Shown one piece after another: positions 22,848-34,609 of a DNA stretch of 64,000 nt; within the stretch, counting starts at the first letter, position 1; each line of letters starts with the position of its first letter. The translations under genes were made by a program, and so were the position numbers. The notes beneath the pieces are model-generated. The model was given only the letters and a program-made list of their open reading frames with translations, did no database searches and was not told the DNA's origin. The stretch comes from Acanthaster planci (Eukaryota > Echinodermata > Asteroidea > Valvatida > Acanthasteridae). Location of the stretch: assembly GCF_001949145.1 (NCBI RefSeq), contig NW_019091720.1:130765-194764 (forward strand), in the 5' to 3' direction.

Positions 22848-22908
22848 ATTGAGGTATTGGTGGACAGACTCTCTTCTTTGAAGCCCATTTCTACAGCAAA
22901 TTGAGTAG
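22848..22908 (-). CDS. AGA: Aspartylglucosaminidase (AGA), 61-bp internal exon
   Basis: This exon lies between TTTGCAG and GTAAGT. Two bases complete an Ala codon begun in exon 51568-51680, 19 codons read TQFAVEMGFKEESLSTNTS, and two bases (AT) start the Ile finished in exon 17997-18048. It matches the TTFAQSMGF...LST segment of human AGA. The intron before it is 28.7 kb. Confidence 0.92.
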
Positions 22909-23814
22909 CTGCAAACAAAACAGAAACACTCTTAAGTGGATTTTTCCACATATACATGTACTATACATGGACTCCATATAAAATAACAGAGAGACAAATC
23001 ACTGAGGTTGAGCCACTGTATCTAAGGTCATCATTTTTTTTTTTTTACCCATCAAACCCCCTGTGACTACCCACACAGTAAAATTCCTTTTAATCACAAT
23101 AAAGTGCTCGCTGGTGTCAAGAGGCTACATGTATATTGAATTTAATTTAAATAGAGAATCTGGTTATTTGCTAATCACTCATTGCTTGACTTCATCTGGT
23201 TTGTGTGGCAATTTTTTGCTCACTTTTGAGCACTATGCAGTTTAACCCACAGTTCACAAGCGGATTAGTACATGTATGAAAGCTTCCTACAAACGTCATA
23301 ATAAGTCAGGAAAATAAAACCTCAGGAGACATTGGAGTGAAATGGAAACAAATTGATTATCAAAATTTAGACATAAAACTGAAGTGAGTGCCCAAAATAT
23401 AGGAATTTTGGTTACTAGCTGTCTGCAGCCGCAAAAATTGCCGCCCACACAACACGCGCCGACAAGGTTAAAAATATATGGTTTTTTTATGATAATCAGT
23501 AATGGAGACAAAGAACAATATACAGGTCCAAGCTCTTAACATGAGGACCATCACTGTGATTTATATAAAACTGTTGTAAAATAACAGGACAGAGCAATTT
23601 TCTGTGATGACAACAGTAAATGGAAACATGCAAAATATGAAAACAAAGCAGTACTGCAGTATAAGGAACTCCAAAAGACTACTGTACCACCATTACAGTT
23701 CATGTTGTACATGTAGCTCTTGTAGAAACGTGGAAGAAATGTATGATATGGATTTAAGGCAATCATATGCAATATGTTTGAAAAAAAGACACATTCAGAC
23801 TGTGATAAATAACT

Positions 23815-23992
23815 CAGTGTTGTAGTCAAGACCTCTTAAGACCTTCACAAGACCACACAAGATCTCCGGTCTGAATTCAAGTCACAAGATATTCAAATGA
23901 ACTACAACAAAAGCATTCCTTTGTCATTGTTCACCCTGTTATTTGTGCCTGTTCTTGTGACTGTTCTTGTGATGGTCTCGACTAAAACACTG
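23815..23992 (+). mobile_element. hAT-type MITE, copy 2 (178 bp)
   Basis: Same family as 12643-12851: it starts CAGTGTTGTAGTCAAGACC and ends GGTCTCGACTAAAACACTG. The flanks AAATAACT (23807-23814) and GAATAACT (23993-24000) form an 8-bp duplication with one change. The internal TTCTTGTGACTG minisatellite has only about two units. Confidence 0.85.
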
Positions 23993-24272
23993 GAATAACT
24001 ACAAACATCCTGATGATCTGTAGAGCTGTTTAAATTGTTAGCTACAGGTTTTTTACAGACTCAGTTTTGGAAGTAATGAAGGTAATGCTCAGTTTCTAAT
24101 AGCTGCACTGAAAATGTATTATTTGACCTGTGAGAGAAGATTACAATAAATTACAAAACTTTACATTGTCTCTGGAAAACTTTTCAGGGCATCCAAGGCA
24201 AGTGATTGAACTACAAGCAAGTAGTCAAGTGCACAACCCAGATATTACTTTTGAGATAGAATTATGGCTTAA

Positions 24273-24850
24273 CCACTTCGGACCTGGGCATTTTTCAATG
24301 TTGAGGATGTTGGGCCGGCAAGANNNNNNNNNNNNNNNNNNNNNNNNNNNNNNNNNNNNNNNNNNNNNNNNNNNNNNNNNNNNNNNNNNNNNNNNNNNNN
24401 NNNNNNNNNNNNNNNNNNNNNNNNNNNNNNNNNNNNNNNNNNNNNNNNNNNNNNNNNNNNNNNNNNNNNNNNNNNNNNNNNNNNNNNNNNNNNNNNNNNN
24501 NNNNNNNNNNNNNNNNNNNNNNNNNNNNNNNNNNNNNNNNNNNNNNNNNNNNNNNNNNNNNNNNNNNNNNNNNNNNNNNNNNNNNNNNNNNNNNNNNNNN
24601 NNNNNNNNNNNNNNNNNNNNNNNNNNNNNNNNNNNNNNNNNNNNNNNNNNNNNNNNNNNNNNNNNNNNNNNNNNNNNNNNNNNNCAGCACTTTCGAGAGT
24701 GAAAAATGCCGGTCATGCCCAGCAGCCTGGTCTTTTGTTCGGAGTACTGTCTTTTGTTACAGGGCCCTGTTTCCTTTGTCCGAGTTCGGAGACCCCGGCC
24801 ACACATATAAACCATACGGCTCCGATTTCGGAGTCCCCGGCTGGTAGTGG
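24273..24850 (+). mobile_element. TTAA-flanked element, copy 2 (probable piggyBac-type MITE)
   Basis: TTAA is found at both edges (24269-24272 and 24851-24854), with short inverted ends CCACTTCGGACC and GGCTGGTAGTGG. The right ~140 bp resemble 6150-6291. The middle is an assembly gap, so coding capacity is unknown. Confidence 0.55.
24324..24684. other. Assembly gap (361 N)
   Basis: Run of N inside the TTAA-flanked element. ORFs crossing it are artefacts. Confidence 1.
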
Positions 24851-25379
24851 TTAACTAGTCTGTAAAAAGTGCAGACATCTTTCCCACTGACTACAAAGTC
24901 TTTTGAAAGGATTGAGACACCAATACAGAGGGAGAGTTTTCCAAGCAGTCTGCACTGATTGCTATCACATGAAATTTCAATGAGGAAAGTAACTGTAAAC
25001 TGATTTGGACAGAAATTAAATGGATAGCAGGCAACACAATCTAACGCTTGCACTACAGATCTGCTGATGAGCACAGGGGTACTCAAATAAATTAAGAAAT
25101 TTAACCCCGTCATCATTGCTGGAGAACTTAATTTGCCAAACTACAACAAGCCAAGAACAAAAACACATAGGTAAGGGACAAATTTCTCAGCTTGATTGCT
25201 GAATTCTGGTTTACACAATCTATCAAAGACCCAAAAAGGATTCAAAAGAAATAGACTAAGCATTGTTGGTCTTGACCTCACAAATAATCAAAATGTCAAA
25301 GTGGTAGATGGAATTTCAGACCATTAAATTGTTCTGGTGGATATTGACTTAAAAGGTAAGAGGACATCTAAGCCGTAGT

Positions 25380-25545
25380 GTGGCCTCATCTGCCACAATG
25401 CGAAGTATCACTGCTGCCATGTTCGTCCTTTTTCAAAAGCATTTCAGTGTCCTTGCCGGAGTGGCGAAGTAATCTGTGATTCAGGAAAGTATTCTCTGGT
25501 AAACTGGTACCACACCTTTGTTGGGGGGAGGGGGTGAGTTTAGAG
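25380..25545 (+). repeat. Foldback MITE family fragment
   Basis: Contains the family centre (GCCATGTTCGTCCTTTTTC) and a right-arm-like end (GTATTCTCTGGTAAACTGGT, ACCACACCTTTGTTGGGGGGAG). The left arm is lost. Confidence 0.5.
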
Positions 25546-25730
25546 TGGTCAACTTACCTGAATTACCTACTAATGCAGAGTAGCATTATTTTCCAGAGGA
25601 GGGCTGCCAAGGGCCCATAAAATCTCAGGATTGTATGATAAGTTCTAATAATGTGAAAGCAGATCCAAAAATTTAATAACAAAAATCACACCTGACCAGA
25701 GGGTACATGGAAACACACATAATATAAATT

Positions 25731-26060
25731 CCTCCCCCACAGTAGTGTGGGTCGAATCTACTAGAGAATACCTACCCAATCTGTCACTACATATGCAAAT
25801 TTCCCATGCGCATACAGCTTTTCATTGGAAAGACTTAATCATCCACGGTGCCCCTTGACCTCCCACTATACACTGCGCTCATGCCACCATGTTAATCCTT
25901 CTTTTCGAAAGCAACTAGGAATGTCATAGCCAAGTGGGAAGGACGGGTGGGAGAGGACTGTTTGGGTAGGCATTTTCTAGTAAACTCGACCCACACTACT
26001 GTGAAGGAGAAGTCTACGGCGCCCTACCTACCCAAACAGTCACTATATGTGCAGAGTGGC
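25731..26060 (+). mobile_element. Foldback MITE, copy 1
   Basis: The left arm 25731-25787 (CCTCCCCCACAGTAGTGTGG, then GAATCTACTAGAGAATACC) is mirrored by 25955-26009 in reverse complement, with about 57 bp per arm. A third half-arm in the left orientation follows to 26060 (CCTACCTACCCAAACAGTCAC). No coding sequence. Confidence 0.75.
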
Positions 26061-26198
26061 ACCGGTCTAGGTGGTGGGATGGCTACAGAATATAAAAAGA
26101 CATAAAAGGGATAAATGGCCATCCATCATCAAGATAGGAATATGCCCCGTCACAAGTCCCAGCCAGATATGGACTTGGTATTAGGAAGAAACATTAAA

Positions 26199-26690
26199 AA
26201 GGACACACCAGGAAGGAAATGCCTGGAGTCAAGTGTTGTCTAAGGAATGAGAGTCAATGGTGGAGCACATACTGTGACAGCAGACAGTTGCTAGGTCTGA
26301 TTGAAAACTGCAGTTCTGAGTCCCATAGAAGAAGAAAAGAATCCGTTACTGCACTTTAATGGTGTTTGAATTTGAAACACTAAATGTACACTTTCTGTCC
26401 TGCCTTGAGTAGTGGGGAACTGTTTGCTGCTAATGTAGATGTTAGGGATGTTAGGAATCTAGGAAAGTCAGACTTCAGGATTAGGAAGGTCTGAATGACA
26501 GAAAGAGAAGTGTCTTTCCTGACCAATTCTGACAAAATTGGCGGGAGTAAGATTAATAGAGAAGGGCATGTTGGTCTTACATGCCCTACAACTCTAGCCT
26601 GTTGGGAGAAGAAAAGGGTTGATTGCGACTGAGACATCAAGGCGAGGGGGTCTGGCATAGGACAACAGCAGCTAGATGTTCCATATGAAG
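26199..26690 (+). repeat. Unclassified repeat, copy 1 (matches 38030-39080)
   Basis: Blocks such as TGTGACAGCAGACAG, CTGCAGTTCTGAGT, GTTACT/GCA...GGTGTTT and GGTCTGAATGACAG recur in the same order at 38030-38230 and 38880-39080. No protein family was recognised in any frame. ORFs on the minus strand between 26.4 and 28.6 kb are short and unassigned. Confidence 0.6.
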
Positions 26691-28860
26691 GAAGGGACTG
26701 ACTCCGACACACTGTGATGTAGTGTCTATTCTACTGCGTGATATCTTTCTCTGAGAGCAAGCATATGTATTTATTAAAGGAGTTGTTGGCTTCGAGATGT
26801 GGATTACCTTCCAGTTAATCTTGAAGTCCAATGTTCATAAGAACAACTGTATTTTGAGGAGGCAAAGATGTAGGGAGAGCGTATCTCCTTAGTGATTTAT
26901 CTGGCAAAGCAACAATGTGGTAACCAACACACTCCCGTCCCTGAAATGTGAAAGTTCGGACATAGGAGTAAGTCATAGTGCCAGTAGAAACCAGTAGTTG
27001 AGAATCCCTTTCACTGGTCACAGATATGCTTGTGTTATGAAGGCCCAGACAAAGGACGAGAGCCGAACTTACATGTACTTAGATAGTGGAAAAATGACAG
27101 AAAGCTGAAGATTGAAAAACCTGTACGGCTAATATGCTTTAAAGTGATGTTCAGGAAAGCTCCAGCCTCATCTGTACATCTGCCTACAAAAGCCAGTCAC
27201 CAGAATGTCTGAATGTTGGGAATGGTTAACAGGTGGGAGTAGGAGGTAAATGTTTCCAGAGTAAAGGCCCCTAGGACACCGACAGAGTGACAGGGTCAAG
27301 GCTAGAGAGTTACTCTGCCCTGAATGAAGTGCAAGAACTTGAATTTTTGTGAGAGGACTGGAATAGTCATGAATAAATAAAGAAATGTGGATGGGGGGTC
27401 CCAAGAAGCAAAGGCTTGTCAAGCAGGATCCTCCAGTATATCAATAAACACATAGCACACCCAATACACACCTAATACATAGGTCTGCGGGCAAAGTGCG
27501 GTATCATCTCCCACAGGCCTCCGAGAACAGGCACCGGAAGTGGGAAAGTTGTAACCGGTAGACTGCGTGTACATAGTCATTGTTTCTCGGCTCCACACCT
27601 GCCAACGTGGGACAGACACCAGTCGAGGATTGGTGTGCAGTGTAATGATAGGGTGTAGTGTCTACTGAATATCCCGAAGAACAAGTTTGAGTCTAGTCCT
27701 GGGTGTAGGGTAGAATGAGAATGACTGAACAACATACAGTATACAGAAACCTCAGGCAGAGCAGACCAGTTACCAACGTTGCGGTCTGCATTGTGCTTGC
27801 GTAACTGTATTGCGTCCACCGGAGTAACGCCGGCTAATGCAGGGGGTGGCCCGGTAATATGTACTATCTACCCATACCCGCATGCCCCTAATGAAGGGTG
27901 ATTGAGAACGGTGGTTCGATGCATTGGGGCGCTCAGTAGGGCCGGCGCATGAGCATTGTGGGGTCTTCCCACCACCAGCCTTGTCAGACACATGGCATGA
28001 ATAAAGAGATTTGTGATTCATGGCGGTACCAATGACCAGGATGCAGGCAGTGTTGTACCCATATTGCCTGGCAATATCTCTATGAGGGGTCTTCCCAGAG
28101 CGGGCTGGGGACCAAGACGGCTAAGGTAGAAATAGTCTTCCGCTGTCTTCTTGGGACGATGGACCAGCCGAAGATGGCCCTGGTTTACCGGGAATACCAA
28201 GCTGAAAGTGGATGGGTTGTGGAGGTCATAAGCCGCAGTGGCATAGCAAGCCTGGTAGGCTCCACGGTGCCCGGTGAATTCTTTTTGGATGTTCCGGAAC
28301 AGTGAGCCGAGGAATCATCAGACCTGGTGGAATGCGAGGGGCCCGTCCTGGCATTGTCGGTATGAGGCCGACTACGGATGTCTAGTCGGCAGATGCTACC
28401 GAGGATGCTGCCTTGCGTGCTGCAGAGCTACAACAGCTGGTAGCCATTGCAGGCGGTGGGTGGGAGAGGCACCCCGCTGGCCTGCTGGTTTTTCTGAGCC
28501 ATAGGGGGTCAAACAGCAAACTCGTTGCGTCTTAGGCGGTCGGTGGAGGCACTGGCTCAGTTGACTAGGTTGTCTATTGGAGGATGAGGGTGGAGACAGA
28601 ATGGTCACGAGTCAAGAATGTCCCGGGAGAAATTCTGACTACTGCAGAATCCAGCATCGTGGTTAAGGCCAGAGTCCTTGTCTGAGCCGCTTAGGATACG
28701 GAGCGCCCACTCATGCAGCTTGGCCTTGCCCTCATTCCGTAAGAGATCAGAGCTCATGCGAACAACGTGGGCTCAATCTAGCCGCATCAGTCTGCTCCGT
28801 GCACGACTGTCGAGCAGGAGGCACATCGTGTTACAGACCCCCGCTCACGGCTAAGGCCTA
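26691..28860. other. Unassigned GC-richer intronic stretch
   Basis: The base composition is richer in G and C than the neighbouring intron, with several consecutive minus-strand ORFs of 60-84 codons (26815-27021, 27168-27422, 27419-27619, 27770-28021 and 28396-28608). None resembles a family I know. It may be the decayed body of a retroelement joined to the repeats on either side, but this is unproven. Confidence 0.3.
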
Positions 28861-28985
28861 TCCTCGTCAGAGCCATAGTGGGAGGTCAAGAGGCACCACG
28901 GATGATCAAGTCTTTTCAGCAAATTGCTATATGTGCATGGGAAATTTGCATATGTAGTGTTTGGGTAAGTAGAGTGCCATAGACT
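28860..28985 (-). repeat. Foldback MITE family fragment (reversed)
   Basis: In reverse complement this matches the 25780-25860 part of the family: CATATGCAAATTTCCCATG, GACTTGATCATCCGTGGTGC, CTCTTGACCTCCCACTATG. Only one side is kept. Confidence 0.55.
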
Positions 28986-29499
28986 GTGAGGTTTAACTGA
29001 TGCTCACCCACAAAGGATGCTTAACATCCAGCAGCAGGACTTCTCTGAAGTGAGGTTGGGAGACTTCGATGTTGCAAACGTAAAAACTGCCCTCCTGAGA
29101 GTAGATTCTAAATGCCAGGGGACAGGAAGTACATATAGAAGGGAATTTCCAACATGCTACTAGCAGATGTTGGCAATAGGTACACCCCTCAAGTATGCCC
29201 ATGATGTGCACATCGCCCAAACAGAGTTTGAGTATCATCAATATGAGGCCAATTTGTACTAAATTTGATAGTGGCTATTACAGTGGGCGATGGTGTCATG
29301 TGGAGGGGGCTGAAGAAGGGGTTGAGTTGAAGTAATTATTGTACTCTGTCAAATTGTACTCCTTGAGTTTTTGGTCTGGGACAGATACAATTTTAGGGTC
29401 TGGAATGGGTACCAGAGTTTATCAAATAAGACTCTTCAGGTGAGAGTGTGTTCGGTACAAAGATATCTGGAGGAGTGAATGATTTTCTTGGTTTGAAAC

Positions 29500-32000
29500 C
29501 ACAGGGCAAGGATGAAGTGGGCTTCCTGACATATCCTGACATATCATGTCCCTTGGTAATAGAAAGTGTGAGCCATTCAATTCACCAGTGAGATGTCATC
29601 ACTCATTTTCATGCTGACTTGTATCAGGCAGGCTTGGCTAGTTGGTGCTGGAGGGCTTCTGTAACATGTTGAAAAACCAAAAAACAACTCCTGGGACAGA
29701 CGTAGGTGGTGATAAACGTTACCCATGGAAGTTAAAAGGCTTTGTTTTTGAGATGTAGAGACATTGTTTAAACTGAAGTGAACTGCAGCTGAGTGGCAAT
29801 TACGAATCATTGAAGGTCAAAATTATGAAGATGGAAGAAAAAAATCTGCAACGGTTGTTATAGATGTATCAATTTGTGATAAAGATTGCTTTGTGCCCCA
29901 ATGAATGAATAATGAAGTACTCTAATCAACTGTCACATGTCTCACAGGCAGACGAGCAATATCCTTGTGCAACCAAGGCTGCATTGTCACTTAAAGGCCT
30001 GCCATTTTGAGGGACTGTTGCTCCAGGGCCAGCAGTTAGATGTAAATCCTCTAAATGTACATGCAGAATCCTAGACTTTGGTCAGAAGAGGAAATATGCT
30101 TATTTTGTAAGAATATGTGATGGATTAACAAGGGGGTTCTGTCAGCTGAGGGAACTATGGTTGGTGTGGCCAAAGCAAAGTGATGAGAATGCTGTAAAAT
30201 AGCTTTTGCTGTATCTTAGCGAGCACTACTCAGAAATAAAGTTATCAGTGGGAAAGCATAAGTAAACTTGCCATTTCAACTGATTAAGGGCGTCTGTAGA
30301 TGGGGCACCCTGGGGCCAAATACACTACGCCGAATATTTCCTGTTGATGGGGTTGGATGCTTTTTCTTGGTGGAGTGTCCACTCTGTGGGATGAATTGCC
30401 TCTTGTGAAAGGGCATCTGCTAATTGTTTGGAAGTGTCTGGATTGTGGAGAGCTGAGAAATTCACTGTGTTGGCTATTGTCCGGCCGAGATGCTGTCTCT
30501 ATAGATACAGCTAGGGTGGGCAATAACCACCTGATTGGCTGATATAAGCTATAACTGTCACAGCATCTGACCAGGCCCAGCACTGACTTGCCCTAGAGTG
30601 TAGACTAGAGGTGATGGAGGACACTGGATACTGTATGAAAATCAAGGGCACTAATATGAGGGCCCGGAAAATGAAGACTCAATAAGCCCTACACTAGCTG
30701 ATGGGCATCAATGCTCTCAGCCCAATGTCAATGCATTTGTGGTGATCATAATCTTTCGGATGCAAAGTAAAGATTGCTGTTGATGTTGAGGTCGTTCATC
30801 CAGCAACAGAGATGTGAACGGGGTAGCAATGGTGTGGGCACAAGTATAACGACTGGACATTGTTTGGGAAAATAATATGTTGTATGTGTTGCCATAGTGG
30901 TCTCATGTTAGCACACTGTGGGACAAGATTTAAAAACAATTTGAAACCGATGTCTTGTGCTCCTCTGTCATGTCTGAAGATTTGATGGCTTCTCTGATGT
31001 GGCAAGGGTACCAATGTTCATTGCTGGTGATGAGTTTGGCTTGGCTCCAGTTGATCTTGGGTGCGGGAATATTTGATTATGGCAGACTTGTTGACTTCTC
31101 TTTTCCTGCCATGGGCTCTATGTTCATTGAGTCTGGTATTACTAATATCAGTTACAACCAGTTTTCATCTGGCAGGATTGGGATGATCCTTGCGGGAGGT
31201 CAACAGGTTCTGTATCTTTACGGGTAATGTACGGTACACTCGAATACCATGCTTGTGGAGGATGTGCTGGATTTGATGGGAAATACTTCGTGAAGTTGGT
31301 CTGGAGTAAGATCAGTGTGGTCCGTGAGGGTTTAGTATGCTTGAAGCCTGTCCTTGGCAATGCTGACCATGTCGTCTTGCCGAAGAGTGAAGCCTTCAAT
31401 GAAGCTGGCAAACTGGTTGGAGTTCTTGATGTGGTGTTCGGTGTTACCCGACAGTGGGTGCAAAATCATGGTGAGATGTTTGGCTGTGTTGTTGGTTGGA
31501 CACCTCTCGACACGAAGATGGGTTGGCCAAAGAACCTTGGAGACTTGGAGTTGGAAGGCCAGAGCTGTCTGTACAGGGACTAGGATATGTTGCTGGAATG
31601 TTGGAAGGAAAGAAGCTTGTGTTGCAGCTCCCTCTTGATGGATGGTGTTGGGTCTCTCCGGAGTGCACAGTAGCAGAAGGAGTTGAGAATGTTTGCTACC
31701 TTGTGGTCATACTAAGACTTGTCAATGACCACTGTGGCATTGAGCTTGTCTGCTATGAGGATGTGGATGGACTTGTCTTTTGTAGTAATGTGATGGCTGA
31801 CCAGTCCTGTCTTGAGAGGTTGGGCTTGGTTGGCTTGTGTTTCTGGATGGCTTGGTTGATTTGCGGGCCGATTTTGTTTAGCAGTGGACATAATGAGATG
31901 ATGGAGGGCTAGCTCAGTGCACTGGATGACCTCTTTGACAGGTGAATGCTAGGGCAAAGTTCATACCCAGCTACAGAACTTTCGTCTCAACAGTAGAGAA
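29500..32000 (-). mobile_element. DIRS1-like retroelement relic (copy D)
   Basis: The clearest signal is on the minus strand at about 30480-30290: DTSKQLADALSQEAIHPTEW, then TLHQE, the RNase H tail of DIRS elements. Upstream on the same strand, near 31260-31220, HKHGIRVYRTL resembles the segment before the RT YLDD box, which itself is not preserved. WMNDLNIN near 30800 fits the region before RNase H. Downstream, AALVAQGYCSS near 29970 fits the start of the recombinase. Many stops and frame changes are present. Plus-strand ORFs over 31.2-31.9 kb are antisense shadows. Confidence 0.55.
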
Positions 32001-34226
32001 GGTATGTTGCCTCAGGTTAACTATGGTGTGTTTGTTGAAAGATTCTTGAGAACAAAGATGAGGCTTGATGCGATGTTGACTGGAGGGGACAGAACATACC
32101 ATCAGGTGAGAGTATTGGGGACATATAGATACAGGAGATCCCATGTCTAGGGGTTGGGGCTGCTGGCCTGGGGATATAGGAGATCCCTTTGCCTGGGTTG
32201 ATGTCATGCTTGAACTGATCCTGGTGGCGCATTTGGAGATTTGAAAGAATTTGACTTGGTGGAGGCGGGTTTCACTGAAGACATAGTCCCTAGAAGATTA
32301 GGTCAGCTGCTGGATTTGGTTGTAAACAGCAGTTGAGGTACATAATTGAAGCTGCTCCTGGTTATTGGAAATATGCTGGTCTAGTGATGAAAGGGTGGAT
32401 CTGATAGATATTGATGCAATGGTGGAGGCTTGCTTTGTGAAGAATGGAGCAGGACTTCTGTCTATGGATAGGATCATGGAGACGGAGGCCTGGGGGATTA
32501 TGTTGGAATCTCTGCGGCATTTCATGAAGGTTTAAGTTTGTTGATGAATTTAGAGTGCTTGATGTAATATCGTTCATAAGAGGGTACGTCGAGTACCCTC
32601 CAGTTCTTTTCAGAACCACACATACTCATAAACGCTCATAAGAATGTATATTTATCCTCGCTACTGAAAACATGTTCAGCTAACTGGTTGCAAATTTATG
32701 ATTGGACACCATTTGCCTGAATCATTCTTTGAGGTCTGGAAGAAAGTGGATTGAAAGTCAATATCTTGAGTGTCCAAAGGGACTGTTTGTTTCGGTAGAA
32801 AGGAGTGCATGTCAGTCTGGGGGATTGTGCAGGGTTAGTAATAGGTAATGCTGTTGCATCAACAACAGATGGAAAATGGGAGATGGAAAACTTTGAGAAT
32901 TGCTCATTTGACCTTCAATTCACTCAAAAGGTTGAGTAGAATTTCTTTCCTTTATGGCAGAAATGAAGGACGAAAAGTAGTCAAAGGTTTGTGTTTGGCA
33001 GAGTGAATGACGGTAATTGTGGTGTACATCTCACAAACTCGAAAACCAAGCATCCGCAAAGAAACACTGCCGGCCCACAACCACATGCCTGTGCACCAAT
33101 GAAGAGCGGTCGATACATGCATGATTATTAGAAACATGCATGGACACCGATCTCCACCCAGACCGATGCCACTGCCGATCTCGCCACCTTCTCTCTCTTA
33201 ATGATTTAGGTTTTGTTGTCAAACCCTTTTTGATCTTAAATAACTTCAGATCACTGATTTTACGGGAGATTACACAGCCAAGGTTTGTGGGATTTGGGGA
33301 ATTTTCAAAAAGCTGGCACCATGAGAATTTTCAAATACTTCAACAATTACTTGCATTTCAAGTTTTTCATGGTAAAGGAAGAATTAATGTCAGGCTAAGG
33401 GCAGCACTGTTTAGGTTTTTTCAGTTCTGAGCAAATTTTTGTAATATGTGACGAAGTAGGCCTACTTTTTCCACCACAGTTTGCTTCGATTCTTGAAGAT
33501 TTAAGCGCGACGTTGGTCCAGCGGATGATATTTTGGAAGACATGAACACTCCAAGGAACAAGTTTCTAATTTGTGTCGATCCTTCAGATATTGCAAGTGA
33601 GTTCCCAATAAGAAATACGGGGTAATCAGCGACAGAAATTTCATTGTAAGGAATTTAGCGTCTGGGAAAAACTCTGATGTAGTTTCCATCACGCACAATG
33701 TAGCACCCAATTGCTCAGCATGTTAAGGCATCACAATTGGTATTAAGCCAAAAGTGGGCCATCGGTGTGCAGCAGACGAATGGATCGGATTACTGTGTGC
33801 CGTGCATGGTGCCACTATGATACTGCAAAGCATGTAGGCCACGTCTTGTCATAGACTTCAATTTATGGCAATTTATTTGGTATAAAACCACCCATTTCTT
33901 AAAAAATCGACAGATCGTTTTAAACGGCAGTCTTTTGGAATCCCTGGACTGTTCCTGGAAACAGATCTCAAAGTTATGGAATCGGCGGTGGTGTGGATTT
34001 GATTCCTCAAAAAAGTGGAATCACGACTCTGATTCCCAATTTCGAAGAGATTCTACCAGATTCCAGCATGGATTCGCCCAAGCCTGGTTTGTATGGTCGT
34101 ACACAGCCAATGAACGTACAATTTATGATCATGCAAGTACAAACAATTTTTGGTTTAAAAACCGAAGCTACATTCACAACATTATTTTTTTACTAAGTTT
34201 CATTACAACTCAGACTGTGTCAATAT

Positions 34227-34555
34227 CCTCCCCCAAAGAAATGTGGGTGTGGTCTGCTACTGAATACCTACCCCAAACAGTCGCTAAATATGCTAGTTCC
34301 TTTAGGTCTGATTCTATTCGCTAAAATCTTGATCAATTGCAGTGCGCCCTCTAAATCCCACGATGCATAGTGGAGTAGCCACCATATTCGTCCTTTTCCG
34401 ATATTAGAACTGTCCAAGCCTAAAGGTGGAGAGGATGAGAGGGAGTCGACTGTTTGGGGTAGGTATTCATAGCAGACCTCACCCACATTTCTGTGGGGAG
34501 GAGTCTTCTGCTTTCATCCTACCCCAGAAAGTTGCTAAATATACAGAGCAACAAC
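34227..34555 (+). mobile_element. Foldback MITE, copy 2
   Basis: The left arm 34227-34282 (CCTCCCCCAAAGAAATGTGG, then CTACTGAATACCTACCCC) is mirrored by 34447-34502. A third half-arm follows (CCTACCCCAGAAAGTTGCTA). It has the same three-arm layout as 25731-26060 and a shared centre (CACCATATTCGTCCTTTTCC). Confidence 0.75.
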
Positions 34556-34609
34556 ATTCCCTTGGCGGGAGTGCAGTGAGGACCCACTACATAAAAAGTG
34601 TGTGTTCGA

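Noticed and set aside
31227-31912. Plus-strand ORFs of 118 and 138 codons
   Set aside because: They lie antisense to the DIRS copy D coding strand and resemble no family. Read as shadows.
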